A DNA stretch of 64,000 nt from Rallus limicola (taxonomy: Eukaryota > Chordata > Aves > Gruiformes > Rallidae). The position numbers were made by a program, and so were the translations under genes. Numbering within the stretch: the first letter of the stretch is position 1; every line of letters begins with the position of its first letter. The notes under the pieces were generated by a model. The model did no database searches. It saw nothing but the letters and a program-made list of their open reading frames with translations, and had not been told where the DNA came from. The stretch covers positions 186,001 through 250,000 of the forward strand of contig JAKCOZ010000222.1 in the NCBI GenBank assembly GCA_022605955.1, written 5' to 3'. This document shows, piece after piece, positions 46,877 to 59,152 of this stretch.

Positions 46877-49252
46877 ATGCCTTTCCGTCCTAGCTTCTTT
46901 ACTTTGGGAGTTATTGCTGGACGTTTAGCATGTTTTGAACTGCAGTCTGCTAGGGCCGAGAAAAGCACTGTAGGAGGTTCCAGGCATGTTCCCTCTTTCC
47001 ATGCAAAGGAAAAGGCTGAGAGCCAAAGTGACAGGGTCTGCTTGTGTGTCCTGTTAGGAGGTTTCAGACAAGCTATGCCTTTCAGTCCTAGCTTCTTTAC
47101 TTTGGGAGTTATTGCTGGACGTTTAGCATATTTTGAACTGCAGTCTGCTAGGGCCGAGAAAAGCACCGTAGGAGCTTCCAGGCATGTTCCCTCTTTCCAG
47201 GCAAAGGAAAAGGCTGAGAGCCAAAGTGACAGGGTCTGCTTGTGTGTCCTGTTAGGAGGTTTCAGACAAGCTATGCCTTTCAATCCTAGCTTCTTTACTT
47301 TGGGAGTTATTGCTGGACGTTTAGCATGTTTTGAACTGCAGTCTGCTAGGGCCGAGAAAAGCACCGTAGGAGGTTCCAGGCATGTTCCCTCTTTCCAGGC
47401 AAAGGAAAAGGCTGAGAGCCAAAGTGACAGGGTCTGCTTGTGTGTCCTGTTAGGAGGTTTCAGACAAGCTATGCCTTTCATGCCTAGCTTCTTTACTTTG
47501 GGAGTTATTGCTGGACGTTTAGCATGTTTTGAACTGCAGTCTGCTAGGGCCGAGAAAAGCACCGTAGGAGCTTCCAGGCATGTTCCCTCTTTCCAGGCAA
47601 AGGAAAAGGCTGAGAGCCAAAGTGACAGGGTCTGCTTGTGTGTCCTGTTAGGAGGTTTCAGACAAGCTATGCCTTTCAGTCCTAGCTTCTTTACTTTGGG
47701 AGTTATTGCTGGACGTTTAGCATGTTTTGAACTGCAGTCTGCTAGGGCCGAGAAAAGCACCGTAGGAGCTTCCAGGCATGTTCCCTCTTTCCAGGCAAAG
47801 GAAAAGGCTGAGAGCCAAAGTGACAGGGTCTGCTTGTGTGTCCTGTTAGGAGGTTTCAGACAAGCTATGCCTTTCATGCCTAGCTTCTTTACTTTGGGAG
47901 TTATTGCTGGACGTTTAGCATGTTTTGAACTGCAGTCTGCTAGGGCCGAGAAAAGCACCGTAGGAGGTTCCAGGCATGTTCCCTCTTTCCAGGCAAAGGA
48001 AAAGGCTGAGAGCCAAAGTGACAGGGTCTGCTTGTGTGTCCTGTTATAAGGTTTCAGACAAGCTATGCCTTTCATGCCTAGCTTCTTTACTTTGGGAGTT
48101 ATTGCTGGATGTTTAGCATGTTTTGAACTGCAGTCTGCTAGGGCCGAGAAAAGCACTGTAGGAGGTAGCAGGTATGTTCCTTCTTTCCAGGCAAAGGAAA
48201 AGGCTGAGAGCCAAAGTGACAGGGTCTGCTTGTGTGTCCTGTTAGGAAGTTTCAGACAAGCTATGCCTTTCATGCCTAGCTTCTTTACTTTGGGAGTTAT
48301 TGCTGGACGTTTAGCATGTTTTGAACTGCAGTCTGCTAGGGCCGAGAAAAGCACCGTAGGAGCTTCCAGGCATGTTCCCTCTTTCCAGGCAAAGGAAAAG
48401 GCTGAGAGCCAAAGTGACAGGGTCTGCTTGTGTGTCCTGTTAGGAGGTTTCAGACAAGCTATGCCTTTCAATCCTAGCTTCTTTACTTTGGGAGTTATTG
48501 CTGGACGTTTAGCATGTTTTGAACTGCAGTCTGCTAGGGCCGAGAAAAGCACTGTAGGAGGTAGCAGGTATGTTCCTTCTTTCCAGGCAAAGGAAAAGGC
48601 TGAGAGCCAAAGTGACAGGGTCTGCTTGTGTGTCCTGTTAGGAGGTTTCAGACAAGCTATGCCTTTCATGCCTAGCTTCTTTACTTTGGGAGTTATTGCT
48701 GGACGTTTAGCATGTTTTGAACTGCAGTCTGCTAGGGCCGAGAAAAGCACCGTAGGAGGTTCCAGGCATGTTCCCTCTTTCCAGGCAAAGGAAAAGGCTG
48801 AGAGCCAAAGTGACAGGGTCTGCTTGTGTGTCCTCTTAGGAGGTTTAAGACAAGCTATGCCTTTCATGCCTAGCTTCTTTACTTTGGGAGTTATTGCTGG
48901 ACGTTTAGCAAGTTTTGAACTGCAGTCTGCTAGGGCCGAGAAAAGCACCGTAGGAGGTTCCAGGCATGTTCCCTCTTTCCAGGCAAAGGAAAAGGCTGAG
49001 AGCCAAAGTGACAGGGTCAGCTTGTGTGTCCTGTTAGGAGGTTTCAGACAAGCTATGCCTTTCAGTCCTAGCTTCTTTACTTTGGGAGTTATTGCTGGAC
49101 GTTTAGCATGTTTTGAACTGCAGTCTGCTAGGGCCGAGAAAAGCACCGTAGGAGGTTCCAGGCATGTTCCCTCTTTCCAGGCAAAGGAAAAGGCTGAGAG
49201 CCAAAGTGACAGAGTCTGCTTGTGTGTCCTGTTAGGAGGTTTCAGACAAGCT
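46877..49252 (+). repeat. 12-monomer (2376-bp) repeat, copy 2
   Basis: It shares the opening three monomers and the closing GCAAGTTTTG and S monomers with copy 1, and the exact 2376-bp spacing of CTTTCCGTCC (44510, 46886, 49262). The interior differs: two GAH monomers replace the F-containing segment, and N and M monomers are added after the TAA copy. A third opening starts at 49253 and soon diverges. This is a loose HOR. Confidence 0.7.
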
Positions 49253-51628
49253 ATGCCTTTCCGTCCTAGCTTCTTTACTTTGGGAGTTATTGCTGGACGT
49301 TTAGCATGTTTTGAACTGCAGTCTGCTAGGGCCGAGAAAAGCACTGTAGGAGGTTCCAGGCATGTTCCCTCTTTCCAGGCAAAGGAAAATGCTGAGAGCC
49401 AAAGTGACAGGGTCTGCTTGTGTGTCCTGTTAGGAGGTTTCAGACAAGCTATGCCTTTCATGCCTAGCTTCTTTACTTTGGGAGTTATTGCTGGACGTTT
49501 AGCATATTTTGAACTGCAGTCTGCTAGGGCCGAGAAAAGCACCGTAGGAGCTTCCAGGCATGTTCCCTCTTTCCAGGCAAAGGAAAAGGCTGAGAGCCAA
49601 AGTGACAGGGTCTGCTTGTGTGTCCTGTTAGGAGGTTTCAGACAAGCTATGCCTTTCAATCCTAGCTTCTTTACTTTGGGAGTTATTGCTGGACGTTTAG
49701 CATGTTTTGAACTGCAGTCTGCTAGGGCCGAGAAAAGCACCGTAGGAGGTTCCAGGCATGTTCCCTCTTTCCAGGCAAAGGAAAAGGCTGAGAGCCAAAG
49801 TGACAGGGTCTGCTTGTGTGTCCTGTTAGGAGGTTTCAGACAAGCTATGCCTTTCATGCCTAGCTTCTTTACTTTGGGAGTTATTGCTGGACGTTTAGCA
49901 TGTTTTGAACTGCAGTCTGCTAGGGCCGAGAAAAGCACCGTAGGAGGTAGCAGGTATGTTCCCTCTTTCCAGGCAAAGGAAAAGTCTGAGAGCCAAAGTG
50001 ACAGGGTCAGCTTGTGTGTCCTGTTAGGAGGTTTCAGACAAGCTATGCCTTTCATGCCTAGCTTCTTTACTTTGGGAGTTATTGCTGGACGTTTAGCATG
50101 TTTTGAACTGCAGTCTGCTAGGGCCGAGAAAAGCACCGTAGGAGGTTCCAGGCATGTTCCCTCTTTCCAGGCAAAGGAAAAGGCTGAGAGCCAAAGTGAC
50201 AGGGTCTGCTTGTGTGTCCTGTTAGGAGGTTTCAGACAAGCTATGCCTTTCAGTCCTAGCTTCTTTACTTTGGGAGTTATTGCTGGACGTTTAGCATGTT
50301 TTGAACTGCAGTCTGCTAGGGCCGAGAAAAGCACCGTAGGAGGTTCCAGGCATGTTCCCTCTTTCCAGGCAAAGGAAAAGGCTGAGAGCCAAAGTGACAG
50401 GGTCAGCTTGTGTGTCCTGTTAGGAGGTTTCAGACAAGCTATGCCTTTCAGTCCTAGCTTCTTTACTTTGGGAGTTATTGCTGGACGTTTAGCATGTTTT
50501 GAACTGCAGTCTGCTAGGGCCGAGAAAAGCACCGTAGGAGGTTCCAGGCATGTTCCCTCTTTCCAGGCAAAGGAAAAGGCTGAGAGCCAAAGTGACAGGG
50601 TCTGCTTGTGTGTCCTGTTAGGAGGTTTCAGACAAGCTATGCCTTTCATGCCTAGCTTCTTTACTTTGGGAGTTATTGCTGGACGTTTAGCATGTTTTGA
50701 ACTGCAGTCTGCTAGGGCCGAGAAAAGCACCGTAGGAGGTTCCAGGCATGTTCCCTCTTTCCAGGCAAAGGAAAAGGCTGAGAGCCAAAGTGACAGAGTC
50801 TGCTTGTGTGTCCTGTTAGGAGGTTTCAGACAAGCTATGCCTTTCATGCCTAGCTTCTTTACTTTAGCAGTTATTGCTGGACGTTTAGCATGTTTTGAAC
50901 TGCAGTCTGCTAGGGCCGAGAAAAGCACTTTTATAGGTAGCAGGTATGTTCCTTCTTTCCAGGCAAAGGAAAAGGCTGAGAGCCAAAGTGACAGGGTCTG
51001 CTTGTGTGTCCTGTTAGGAGGTTTCAGACAAGCTATGCCTTTCATGCCTAGCTTCTTTACTTTGGGAGTTATTGCTGGACGTTTAGCATGTTTTGAACTG
51101 CAGTCTGCTAGGGCCGAGAAAAGCACCGTAGGAGGTTCCAGGCATGTTCCCTCTTTCCAGGCAAAGGAAAAGGCTGAGAGCCAAAGTGACAGGGTCTGCT
51201 TGTGTGTCCTGTTAGGAGGTTTCAGACAAGCTATGCCTTTCATGCCTAGCTTCTTTACTTTGGGAGTTATTGCTGGACGTTTAGCATGGTTTGAACTGCA
51301 GTCTGCTAGGGCCGAGAAAAGCACCGTAGTAGGTAGCAGGTATGTTCCTTCTTTCCAGGCAAAGGAAAAGGCTGAGAGCCAAAGTGACAGGGTCTGCTTG
51401 TGTGTCCTGTTAGGAGGTTTCAGACAAGCTATGCCTTTCATGCCTAGCTTCTTTACTTTGGGAGTTATTGCTGGACGTTTAGCGTGTTTTGAACTGCAGT
51501 CTGCTAGGGCCGAGAAAAGCACTGTAGGAGGTAGCAGGTATGTTCCTTCTTTCCAGGCAAAGGAAAAGGCTGAGAGCCAAAGTGACAGGGTCTGCTTGTG
51601 TGTCCTGTTAGGAGGTTTCAGACAAGCT

Positions 51629-53806
51629 ATGCCTTTCATGCCTAGCTTCTTTACTTTGGGAGTTATTGCTGGACGTTTAGCATGTTTTGAACTGCAGTCT
51701 GCTAGGGCCGAGAAAAGCACCGTAGGAGGTTCCAGGCATGTTCCCTCTTTCCAGGCAAAGGAAAAGGATGAGAGCCAAAGGGACAGGGTCTGCTTGTGTG
51801 TCCTGTTAGGAGGTTTCAGACAAGCTATGCCTTTCAGTCCTAGCTTCTTTACTTTGGGAGTTATTGCTGGACGTTTAGCATGTTTTGAACTGCAGTCTGC
51901 TAGGGCCGAGAAAAGCACTGTAGGAGGTAGCAGGTATGTTCCTTCTTTCCAGGCAAAGGAAAAGGCTGAGAGCCAAAGTGACAGGGTCTGCTTGTGTGTC
52001 CTGTTAGGAGGTTTCAGACAAGCTATGCCTTTCATGCCTAGCTTCTTTACTTTGGGAGTTATTGCTGGACGTTTAGCATGTTTTGAACTGCAGTCTGCTA
52101 GGGCCGAGAAAAGCACCGTAGGAGGTTCCAGGCATGTTCCCTCTTTCCAGGCAAAGGAAAAGGCTGAGAGCCAAAGTGACAGGGTCTGCTTGTGTGTCCT
52201 GTTAGGAGGTTTCAGACAAGCTATGCCTTTCATGCCTAGCTTCTTTACTTTGGGAGTTATTGCTGGACGTTTAGCATGTTTTGAACTGCAGTCTGCTAGG
52301 GCCGAGAAAAGCACCGTAGGAGGTTCCAGGCATGTTCCCTCTTTCCAGGCAAAGGAAAAGGCTGAGAGCCAAAGTGACAGGGTCTGCTTGTGTGTCCTGT
52401 TAGGAGGTTTCAGACAAGCTATGCCTTTCAGTCCTAGCTTCTTTACTTTGGGAGTTATTGCTGGACGTTTAGCATGTTTTGAACTGCAGTCTGCTAGGGC
52501 CGAGAAAAGCACTGTAGGAGGTAGCAGGTATGTTCCTTCTTTCCAGGCAAAGGAAAAGGCTGAGAGCCAAAGTGACAGGGTCTGCTTGTGTGTCCTGTTA
52601 GGAGGTTTCAGACAAGCTATGCCTTTCATGCCTAGCTTCTTTACTTTGGGAGTTATTGCTGGACGTTTAGCATGTTTTGAACTGCAGTCTGCTAGGGCCG
52701 AGAAAAGCACCGTAGGAGGTTCCAGGCATGTTCCCTCTTTCCAGGCAAAGGAAAAGGCTGAGAGCCAAAGTGACAGGGTCTGCTTGTGTGTCCTGTTAGG
52801 AGGTTTCAGACAAGCTATGCCTTTCAGTCCTAGCTTCTTTACTTTGGGAGTTATTGCTGGACGTTTAGCATGTTTTGAACTGCAGTCTGCTAGGGCCGAG
52901 AAAAGCACTGTAGGAGGTAGCAGGTATGTTCCTTCTTTCCAGGCAAAGGAAAAGGCTGAGAGCCAAAGTGACAGGGTCTGCTTGTGTGTCCTGTTAGGAG
53001 GTTTCAGACAAGCTATGCCTTTCATGCCTAGCTTCTTTACTTTGGGAGTTATTGCTGGACGTTTAGCATGTTTTGAACTGCAGTCTGCTAGGGCCGAGAA
53101 AAGCACCGTAGGAGGTTCCAGGCATGTTCCCTCTTTCCAGGCAAAGGAAAAGGCTGAGAGCCAAAGTGACAGGGTCTGCTTGTGTGTCCTGTTAGGAGGT
53201 TTCAGACAAGCTATGCCTTTCAGTCCTAGCTTCTTTACTTTGGGAGTTATTGCTGGACGTTTAGCAAGTTTTGAACTGCAGTCTGCTAGGGCCAAGAAAA
53301 GCACCGTAGGAGGTTCCAGGCATGTTCCCTCTTTCCAGGCAAAGGAAAAGGCTGAGAGCCAAAGTGACAGGGTCAGCTTGTGTGTCCTGTTAGGAGGTTT
53401 CAGACAAGCTATGCCTTTCAGTCCTAGCTTCTTTACTTTGGGAGTTATTGCTGGACGTTTAGCATGTTTTGAACTGCAGTCTGCTAGGGCCGAGAAAAGC
53501 ACCGTAGGAGGTTCCAGGCATGTTCCCTCTTTCCAGGCAAAGGAAAAGGCTGAGAGCCAAAGTGACAGAGTCTGCTTGTGTGTCCTGTTAGGAGGTTTCA
53601 GACAAGCTATGCCTTTCATGCCTAGCTTCTTTACTTTGGGAGTTATTGCTGGACGTTTAGCATGTTTTGAACTGCAGTCTGCTAGGGCCGAGAAAAGCAC
53701 CGTAGGAGCTTCCAGGCATGTTCCCTCTTTCCAGGCAAAGGAAAAGGCTGAGAGCCAAAGTGACAGGGTCTGCTTGTGTGTCCTGTTATAAGGTTTCAGA
53801 CAAGCT
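51629..53806 (+). repeat. Alternating dimer region (S-Y / M-H)
   Basis: From the monomer with AAAAGGATGAGAG and AAAGGGACAGGG the order is M-H, S-Y, M-H, M-H, S-Y, M-H, S-Y, M-H, then GCAAGTTTTG/GGGCCAAG, S-H, M-GAH and TAA. The S-Y/M-H alternation gives a 396-bp dimer period, which also fills most of the six-monomer units to the right. Confidence 0.75.
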
Positions 53807-54994
53807 ATGCCTTTCAGTCCTAGCTTCTTTACTTTGGGAGTTATTGCTGGACGTTTAGCATGTTTTGAACTGCAGTCTGCTAGGGCCGAGAAAAGCACTG
53901 TAGGAGGTAGCAGGTATGTTCCTTCTTTCCAGGCAAAGGAAAAGGCTGAGAGCCAAAGTGACAGGGTCTGCTTGTGTGTCCTGTTAGGAGGTTTCAGACA
54001 AGCTATGCCTTTCATGCCTAGCTTCTTTACTTTGGGAGTTATTGCTGGACGTTTAGCATGTTTTGAACTGCAGTCTGCTAGGGCCGAGAAAAGCACCGTA
54101 GGAGGTTCCAGGCATGTTCCCTCTTTCCAGGCAAAGGAAAAGGCTGAGAGCCAAAGTGACAGGGTCTGCTTGTGTGTCCTGTTAGGAGGTTTCAGACAAG
54201 CTATGCCTTTCAGTCCTAGCTTCTTTACTTTGGGAGTTATTGCTGGACGTTTAGCATGTTTTGAACTGCAGTCTGCTAGGGCCGAGAAAAGCACTGTAGG
54301 AGGTAGCAGGTATGTTCCTTCTTTCCAGGCAAAGGAAAAGGCTGTAAGCCAAATTGACAGGGTCTGCTTGTGTGTCCTGTTAGGAGGTTTCAGACAAGCT
54401 ATGCCTTTCATGCCTAGCTTCTTTACTTTGGGAGTTATTGCTGGACGTTTAGCATGTTTTGAACTGCAGTCTGCTAGGGCCGAGAAAAGCACCGTAGGAG
54501 GTTCCAGGCATGTTCCCTCTTTCCAGGCAAAGGAAAAGGATGAGAGCCAAAGGGACAGGGTCTGCTTGTGTGTCCTGTTAGGAGGTTTCAGACAAGCTAT
54601 GCCTTTCAGTCCTAGCTTCTTTACTTTGGGAGTTATTGCTGGACGTTTAGCATGTTTTGAACTGCAGTCTGCTAGGGCCGAGAAAAGCACTGTAGGAGGT
54701 AGCAGGTATGTTCCTTCTTTCCAGGCAAAGGAAAAGGCTGAGAGCCAAAGTGACAGGGTCTGCTTGTGTGTCCTGTTAGGAGGTTTCAGACAAGCTATGC
54801 CTTTCATGCCTAGCTTCTTTACTTTGGGAGTTATTGCTGGACGTTTAGCATGTTTTGAACTGCAGTCTGCTAGGGCCGAGAAAAGCACCGTAGGAGGTTC
54901 CAGGCATGTTCCCTCTTTCCAGGCAAAGGAAAAGGCTGAGAGCCAAAGTGACAGGGTCTGCTTGTGTGTCCTGTTATAAGGTTTCAGACAAGCT
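53807..54994 (+). repeat. 1188-bp HOR unit, gamma type
   Basis: Six monomers: S-Y, M-H, S-Y (with GGCTGTAAGCC and CAAATTGAC), M-H with GGATGAGAG/AAGGGACAG, S-Y, M-H, TAA. These are three S-Y/M-H dimers in a row. A second gamma unit lies at 61920-63107. Confidence 0.85.
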
Positions 54995-56182
54995 ATGCCT
55001 TTCAGTCCTAGCTTCTTTACTTTGGGAGTTATTGCTGGACGTTTAGCATGTTTTGAACTGCAGTCTGCTAGGGCCGAGAAAAGCACTGTAGGAGGTAGCA
55101 GGTATGTTCCTTCTTTCCAGGCAAAGGAAAAGGCTGAGAGCCAAAGTGACAGGGTCTGCTTGTGTGTCCTGTTAGGAGGTTTCAGACAAGCTATGCCTTT
55201 CATGCCTAGCTTCTTTACTTTGGGAGTTATTGCTGGACGTTTAGCATGTTTTGAACTGCAGTCTGCTAGGGCCGAGAAAAGCACCGTAGGAGGTTCCAGG
55301 CATGTTCCCTCTTTCCAGGCAAAGGAAAAGGCTGAGAGCCAAAGTGACAGGGTCTGCTTGTGTGTCCTGTTAGGAGGTTTCAGACAAGCTATGCCTTTCA
55401 GTCCTAGCTTCTTTACTTTGGGAGTTATTGCTGGACGTTTAGCATGTTTTGAACTGCAGTCTGCTAGGGCCGAGAAAAGCACCGTAGGAGGTTCCAGGCA
55501 TGTTCCCTCTTTCCAGGCAAAGGAAAAGGCTGAGAGCCAAAGTGACAGGGTCTGCTTGTTTGTCCTGTTAGGAGGTTTCAGACAAGCTATGCCTTTCAGT
55601 CCTAGCTTCTTTACTTTGGGAGTTATTGCTGGACGTTTAGCAAGTTTTGAACTGCAGTCTGCTAGGGCCAAGAAAAGCACCGTAGGAGGTTCCAGGCATG
55701 TTCCCTCTTTCCAGGCAAAGGAAAAGGCTGAGAGCCAAAGTGACAGGGTCAGCTTGTGTGTCCTGTTAGGAGGTTTCAGACAAGCTATGCCTTTCAGTCC
55801 TAGCTTCTTTACTTTGGGAGTTATTGCTGGACGTTTAGCATGTTTTGAACTGCAGTCTGCTAGGGCCGAGAAAAGCACCGTAGGAGGTTCCAGGCATGTT
55901 CCCTCTTTCCAGGCAAAGGAAAAGGCTGAGAGCCAAAGTGACAGAGTCTGCTTGTGTGTCCTGTTAGGAGGTTTCAGACAAGCTATGCCTTTCATGCCTA
56001 GCTTCTTTACTTTGGGAGTTATTGCTGGACGTTTAGCATGTTTTGAACTGCAGTCTGCTAGGGCCGAGAAAAGCACCGTAGGAGCTTCCAGGCATGTTCC
56101 CTCTTTCCAGGCAAAGGAAAAGGCTGAGAGCCAAAGTGACAGGGTCTGCTTGTGTGTCCTGTTATAAGGTTTCAGACAAGCT
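54995..56182 (+). repeat. 1188-bp HOR unit, alpha type
   Basis: Six monomers: S-Y, M-H, S-H with GTTTGTCC, S with GCAAGTTTTG/GGGCCAAG/GTCAGC, S-H with CAGAGTC, M-GAH, TAA. It follows a gamma unit, as at 63108. Confidence 0.88.
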
Positions 56183-59152
56183 ATGCCTTTCAGTCCTAGC
56201 TTCTTTACTTTGGGAGTTATTGCTGGACGTTTAGCATGTTTTGAACTGCAGTCTGCTAGGGCCGAGAAAAGCACTGTAGGAGGTAGCAGGTATGTTCCTT
56301 CTTTCCAGGCAAAGGAAAAGGCTGAGAGCCAAAGTGACAGGGTCTGCTTGTGTGTCCTGTTAGGAGGTTTCAGACAAGCTATGCCTTTCATGCCTAGCTT
56401 CTTTACTTTGGGAGTTATTGCTGGACGTTTAGCATGTTTTGAACTGCAGTCTGCTAGGGCCGAGAAAAGCACCGTAGGAGGTTCCAGGCATGTTCCCTCT
56501 TTCCAGGCAAAGGAAAAGGCTGAGAGCCAAAGTGACAGGGTCTGCTTGTGTGTCCTGTTAGGAGGTTTCAGACAAGCTATGCCTTTCAGTCCTAGCTTCT
56601 TTACTTTGGGAGTTATTGCTGGACGTTTAGCATGTTTTGAACTGCAGTCTGCTAGGGCCGAGAAAAGCACTGTAGGAGGTAGCAGGTATGTTCCTTCTTT
56701 CCAGGCAAAGGAAAAGGCTGAGAGCCAAAGTGACAGGGTCTGCTTGTGTGTCCTGTTAGGAGGTTTCAGACAAGCTATGCCTTTCATGCCTAGCTTCTTT
56801 ACTTTGGGAGTTATTGCTGGACGTTTAGCATGTTTTGAACTGCAGTCTGCTAGGGCCGAGAAAAGCACCGTAGGAGGTTCCAGGCATGTTCCCTCTTTCC
56901 AGGCAAAGGAAAAGGCTGAGAGCCAAAGTGACAGGGTCTGCTTGTGTGTCCTGTTAGGAGGTTTCAGACAAGCTATGTCTTTCAGTCCTAGCTTCTTTAC
57001 TTTGGGAGTTATTGCTGGACGTTTAGCATGTTTTGAACTGCAGTCTGCTAGGGCCGAGAAAAGCACCGTAGGAGGTTCCAGGCATGTTCCCTCTTTCCAG
57101 GCAAAGGAAAAGGCTGAGAGCCAAAGTGACAGGGTCTGCTTGTTTGTCCTGTTAGGAGGTTTCAGACAAGCTATGCCTTTCAGTCCTAGCTTCTTTACTT
57201 TGGGAGTTATTGCTGGACGTTTAGCAAGTTTTGAACTGCAGTCTGCTAGGGCCGAGAAAAGCACCGTAGGAGGTTCCAGGCATGTTCCCTCTTTCCAGGC
57301 AAAGGAAAAGGCTGAGAGCCAAAGTGACAGGGTCTGCTTGTGTGTCCTGTTATAAGGTTTCAGACAAGCTATGCCTTTCAGTCCTAGCTTCTTTACTTTG
57401 GGAGTTATTGCTGGACGTTTAGCATGTTTTGAACTGCAGTCTGCTAGGGCCGAGAAAAGCACCGTAGGAGGTAGCAGGTATGTTCCTTCTTTCCAGGCAA
57501 AGGAAAAGGCTGAGAGCCAAAGTGACAGGGTCTGCTTGTGTGTCCTGTTAGGAGGTTTCAGACAAGCTATGCCTTTCATGCCTAGCTTCTTTACTTTGGG
57601 AGTTATTGCTGGACGTTTAGCATGTTTTGAACTGCAGTCTGCTAGGGCCGAGAAAAGCACCGTAGGAGGTTCCAGGCATGTTCCCTCTTTCCATGCAAAG
57701 GAAAAGGCTGAGAGCCAAAGTGACAGGGTCTGCTTGTGTGTCCTGTTATAAGGTTTCAGACAAGCTATGCCTTTCATGCCTAGCTTCTTTACTTTGGGAG
57801 TTATTGCTGGACGTTTAGCATGTTTTGAACTGCAGTCTGCTAGGGCCGAGAAAAGCACTGTAGGAGGTAGCAGGTATGTTCCTTCTTTCCAGGCAAAGGA
57901 AAAGGCTGAGAGCCAAAGTGACAGGGTCTGCTTGTGTGTCCTGTTAGGAGGTTTCAGACAAGCTATGCCTTTCATGCCTAGCTTCTTTACTTTGGGAGTT
58001 ATTGCTGGACGTTTAGCATGTTTTGAACTGCAGTCTGCTAGGGCCGAGAAAAGCACCGTAGGAGGTTCCAGGCATGTTCCCTCTTTCCAGGCAAAGGAAA
58101 AGGCTGAGAGCCAAAGTGACAGGGTCTGCTTGTGTGTCCTGTTAGGAGGTTTCAGACAAGCTATGCCTTTCAGTCCTAGCTTCTTTACTTTGGGAGTTAT
58201 TGCTGGACGTTTAGCATGTTTTGAACTGCAGTCTGCTAGGGCCGAGAAAAGCACCGTAGGAGGTTCCAGGCATGTTCCCTCTTTCCAGGCAAAGGAAAAG
58301 GCTGAGAGCCAAAGTGACAGGGTCTGCTTGTGTGTCCTGTTAGGAGGTTTCAGACAAGCTATGCCTTTCAGTCCTAGCTTCTTTACTTTGGGAGTTATTG
58401 CTGGACGTTTAGCATGTTTTGAACTGCAGTCTGCTAGGGCCGAGAAAAGCACCGTAGGAGGTTCCAGGCATGTTCCCTCTTTCCAGGCAAAGGAAAAGGC
58501 TGAGAGCCAAAGTGACAGGGTCTGCTTGTTTGTCCTGTTAGGAGGTTTCAGACAAGCTATGCCTTTCAGTCCTAGCTTCTTTACTTTGGGAGTTATTGCT
58601 GGACGTTTAGCAAGTTTTGAACTGCAGTCTGCTAGGGCCAAGAAAAGCACCGTAGGAGGTTCCAGGCATGTTCCCTCTTTCCAGGCAAAGGAAAAGGCTG
58701 AGAGCCAAAGTGACAGGGTCAGCTTGTGTGTCCTGTTAGGAGGTTTCAGACAAGCTATGCCTTTCAGTCCTAGCTTCTTTACTTTGGGAGTTATTGCTGG
58801 ACGTTTAGCATGTTTTGAACTGCAGTCTGCTAGGGCCGAGAAAAGCACCGTAGGAGGTTCCAGGCATGTTCCCTCTTTCCAGGCAAAGGAAAAGGCTGAG
58901 AGCCAAAGTGACAGAGTCTGCTTGTGTGTCCTGTTAGGAGGTTTCAGACAAGCTATGCCTTTCATGCCTAGCTTCTTTACTTTGGGAGTTATTGCTGGAC
59001 GTTTAGCATGTTTTGAACTGCAGTCTGCTAGGGCCGAGAAAAGCACCGTAGGAGCTTCCAGGCATGTTCCCTCTTTCCAGGCAAAGGAAAAGGCTGAGAG
59101 CCAAAGTGACAGGGTCTGCTTGTGTGTCCTGTTATAAGGTTTCAGACAAGCT
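56183..59152 (+). repeat. 15-monomer HOR (beta + 2-mer + alpha-prime), copy 1
   Basis: Beta (56183-57370) is S-Y, M-H, S-Y, M-H, S-H with GTTTGTCC, S with GCAAGTTTTG but GGGCCGAG, then TAA. The two-monomer unit (57371-57766) is S with C47 on a Y background, then M-H, TAA. Alpha-prime (57767-59152) is alpha with M first and one extra S-H monomer. The total is 2970 bp. Confidence 0.87.

Larger units (their letters stand above)
836..50935 (+). repeat. Twelve scattered copies of a divergent monomer type (F type)
   Basis: The F type carries CACTTTTATAGG in place of CACCGTAGGAGG, a cluster of five changes within six bases (positions 47-52). It always comes with ACTTTAGCAG in place of ACTTTGGGAG about 64 bp upstream. 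The first C of CACTTTTATAGG lies at 836, 2816, 6380, 12122, 20437, 23803, 26575, 28555, 32118, 38651, 45580 and 50926. Gaps are 10, 18, 29, 42, 17, 14, 10, 18, 33, 35 and 27 monomers, allowing for deletions. Copies are never adjacent and none occurs in the last 13 kb. The copies at 12122 and 26575 also share GGACATTTAG, marking them as duplicates within block A. Confidence 0.9.
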
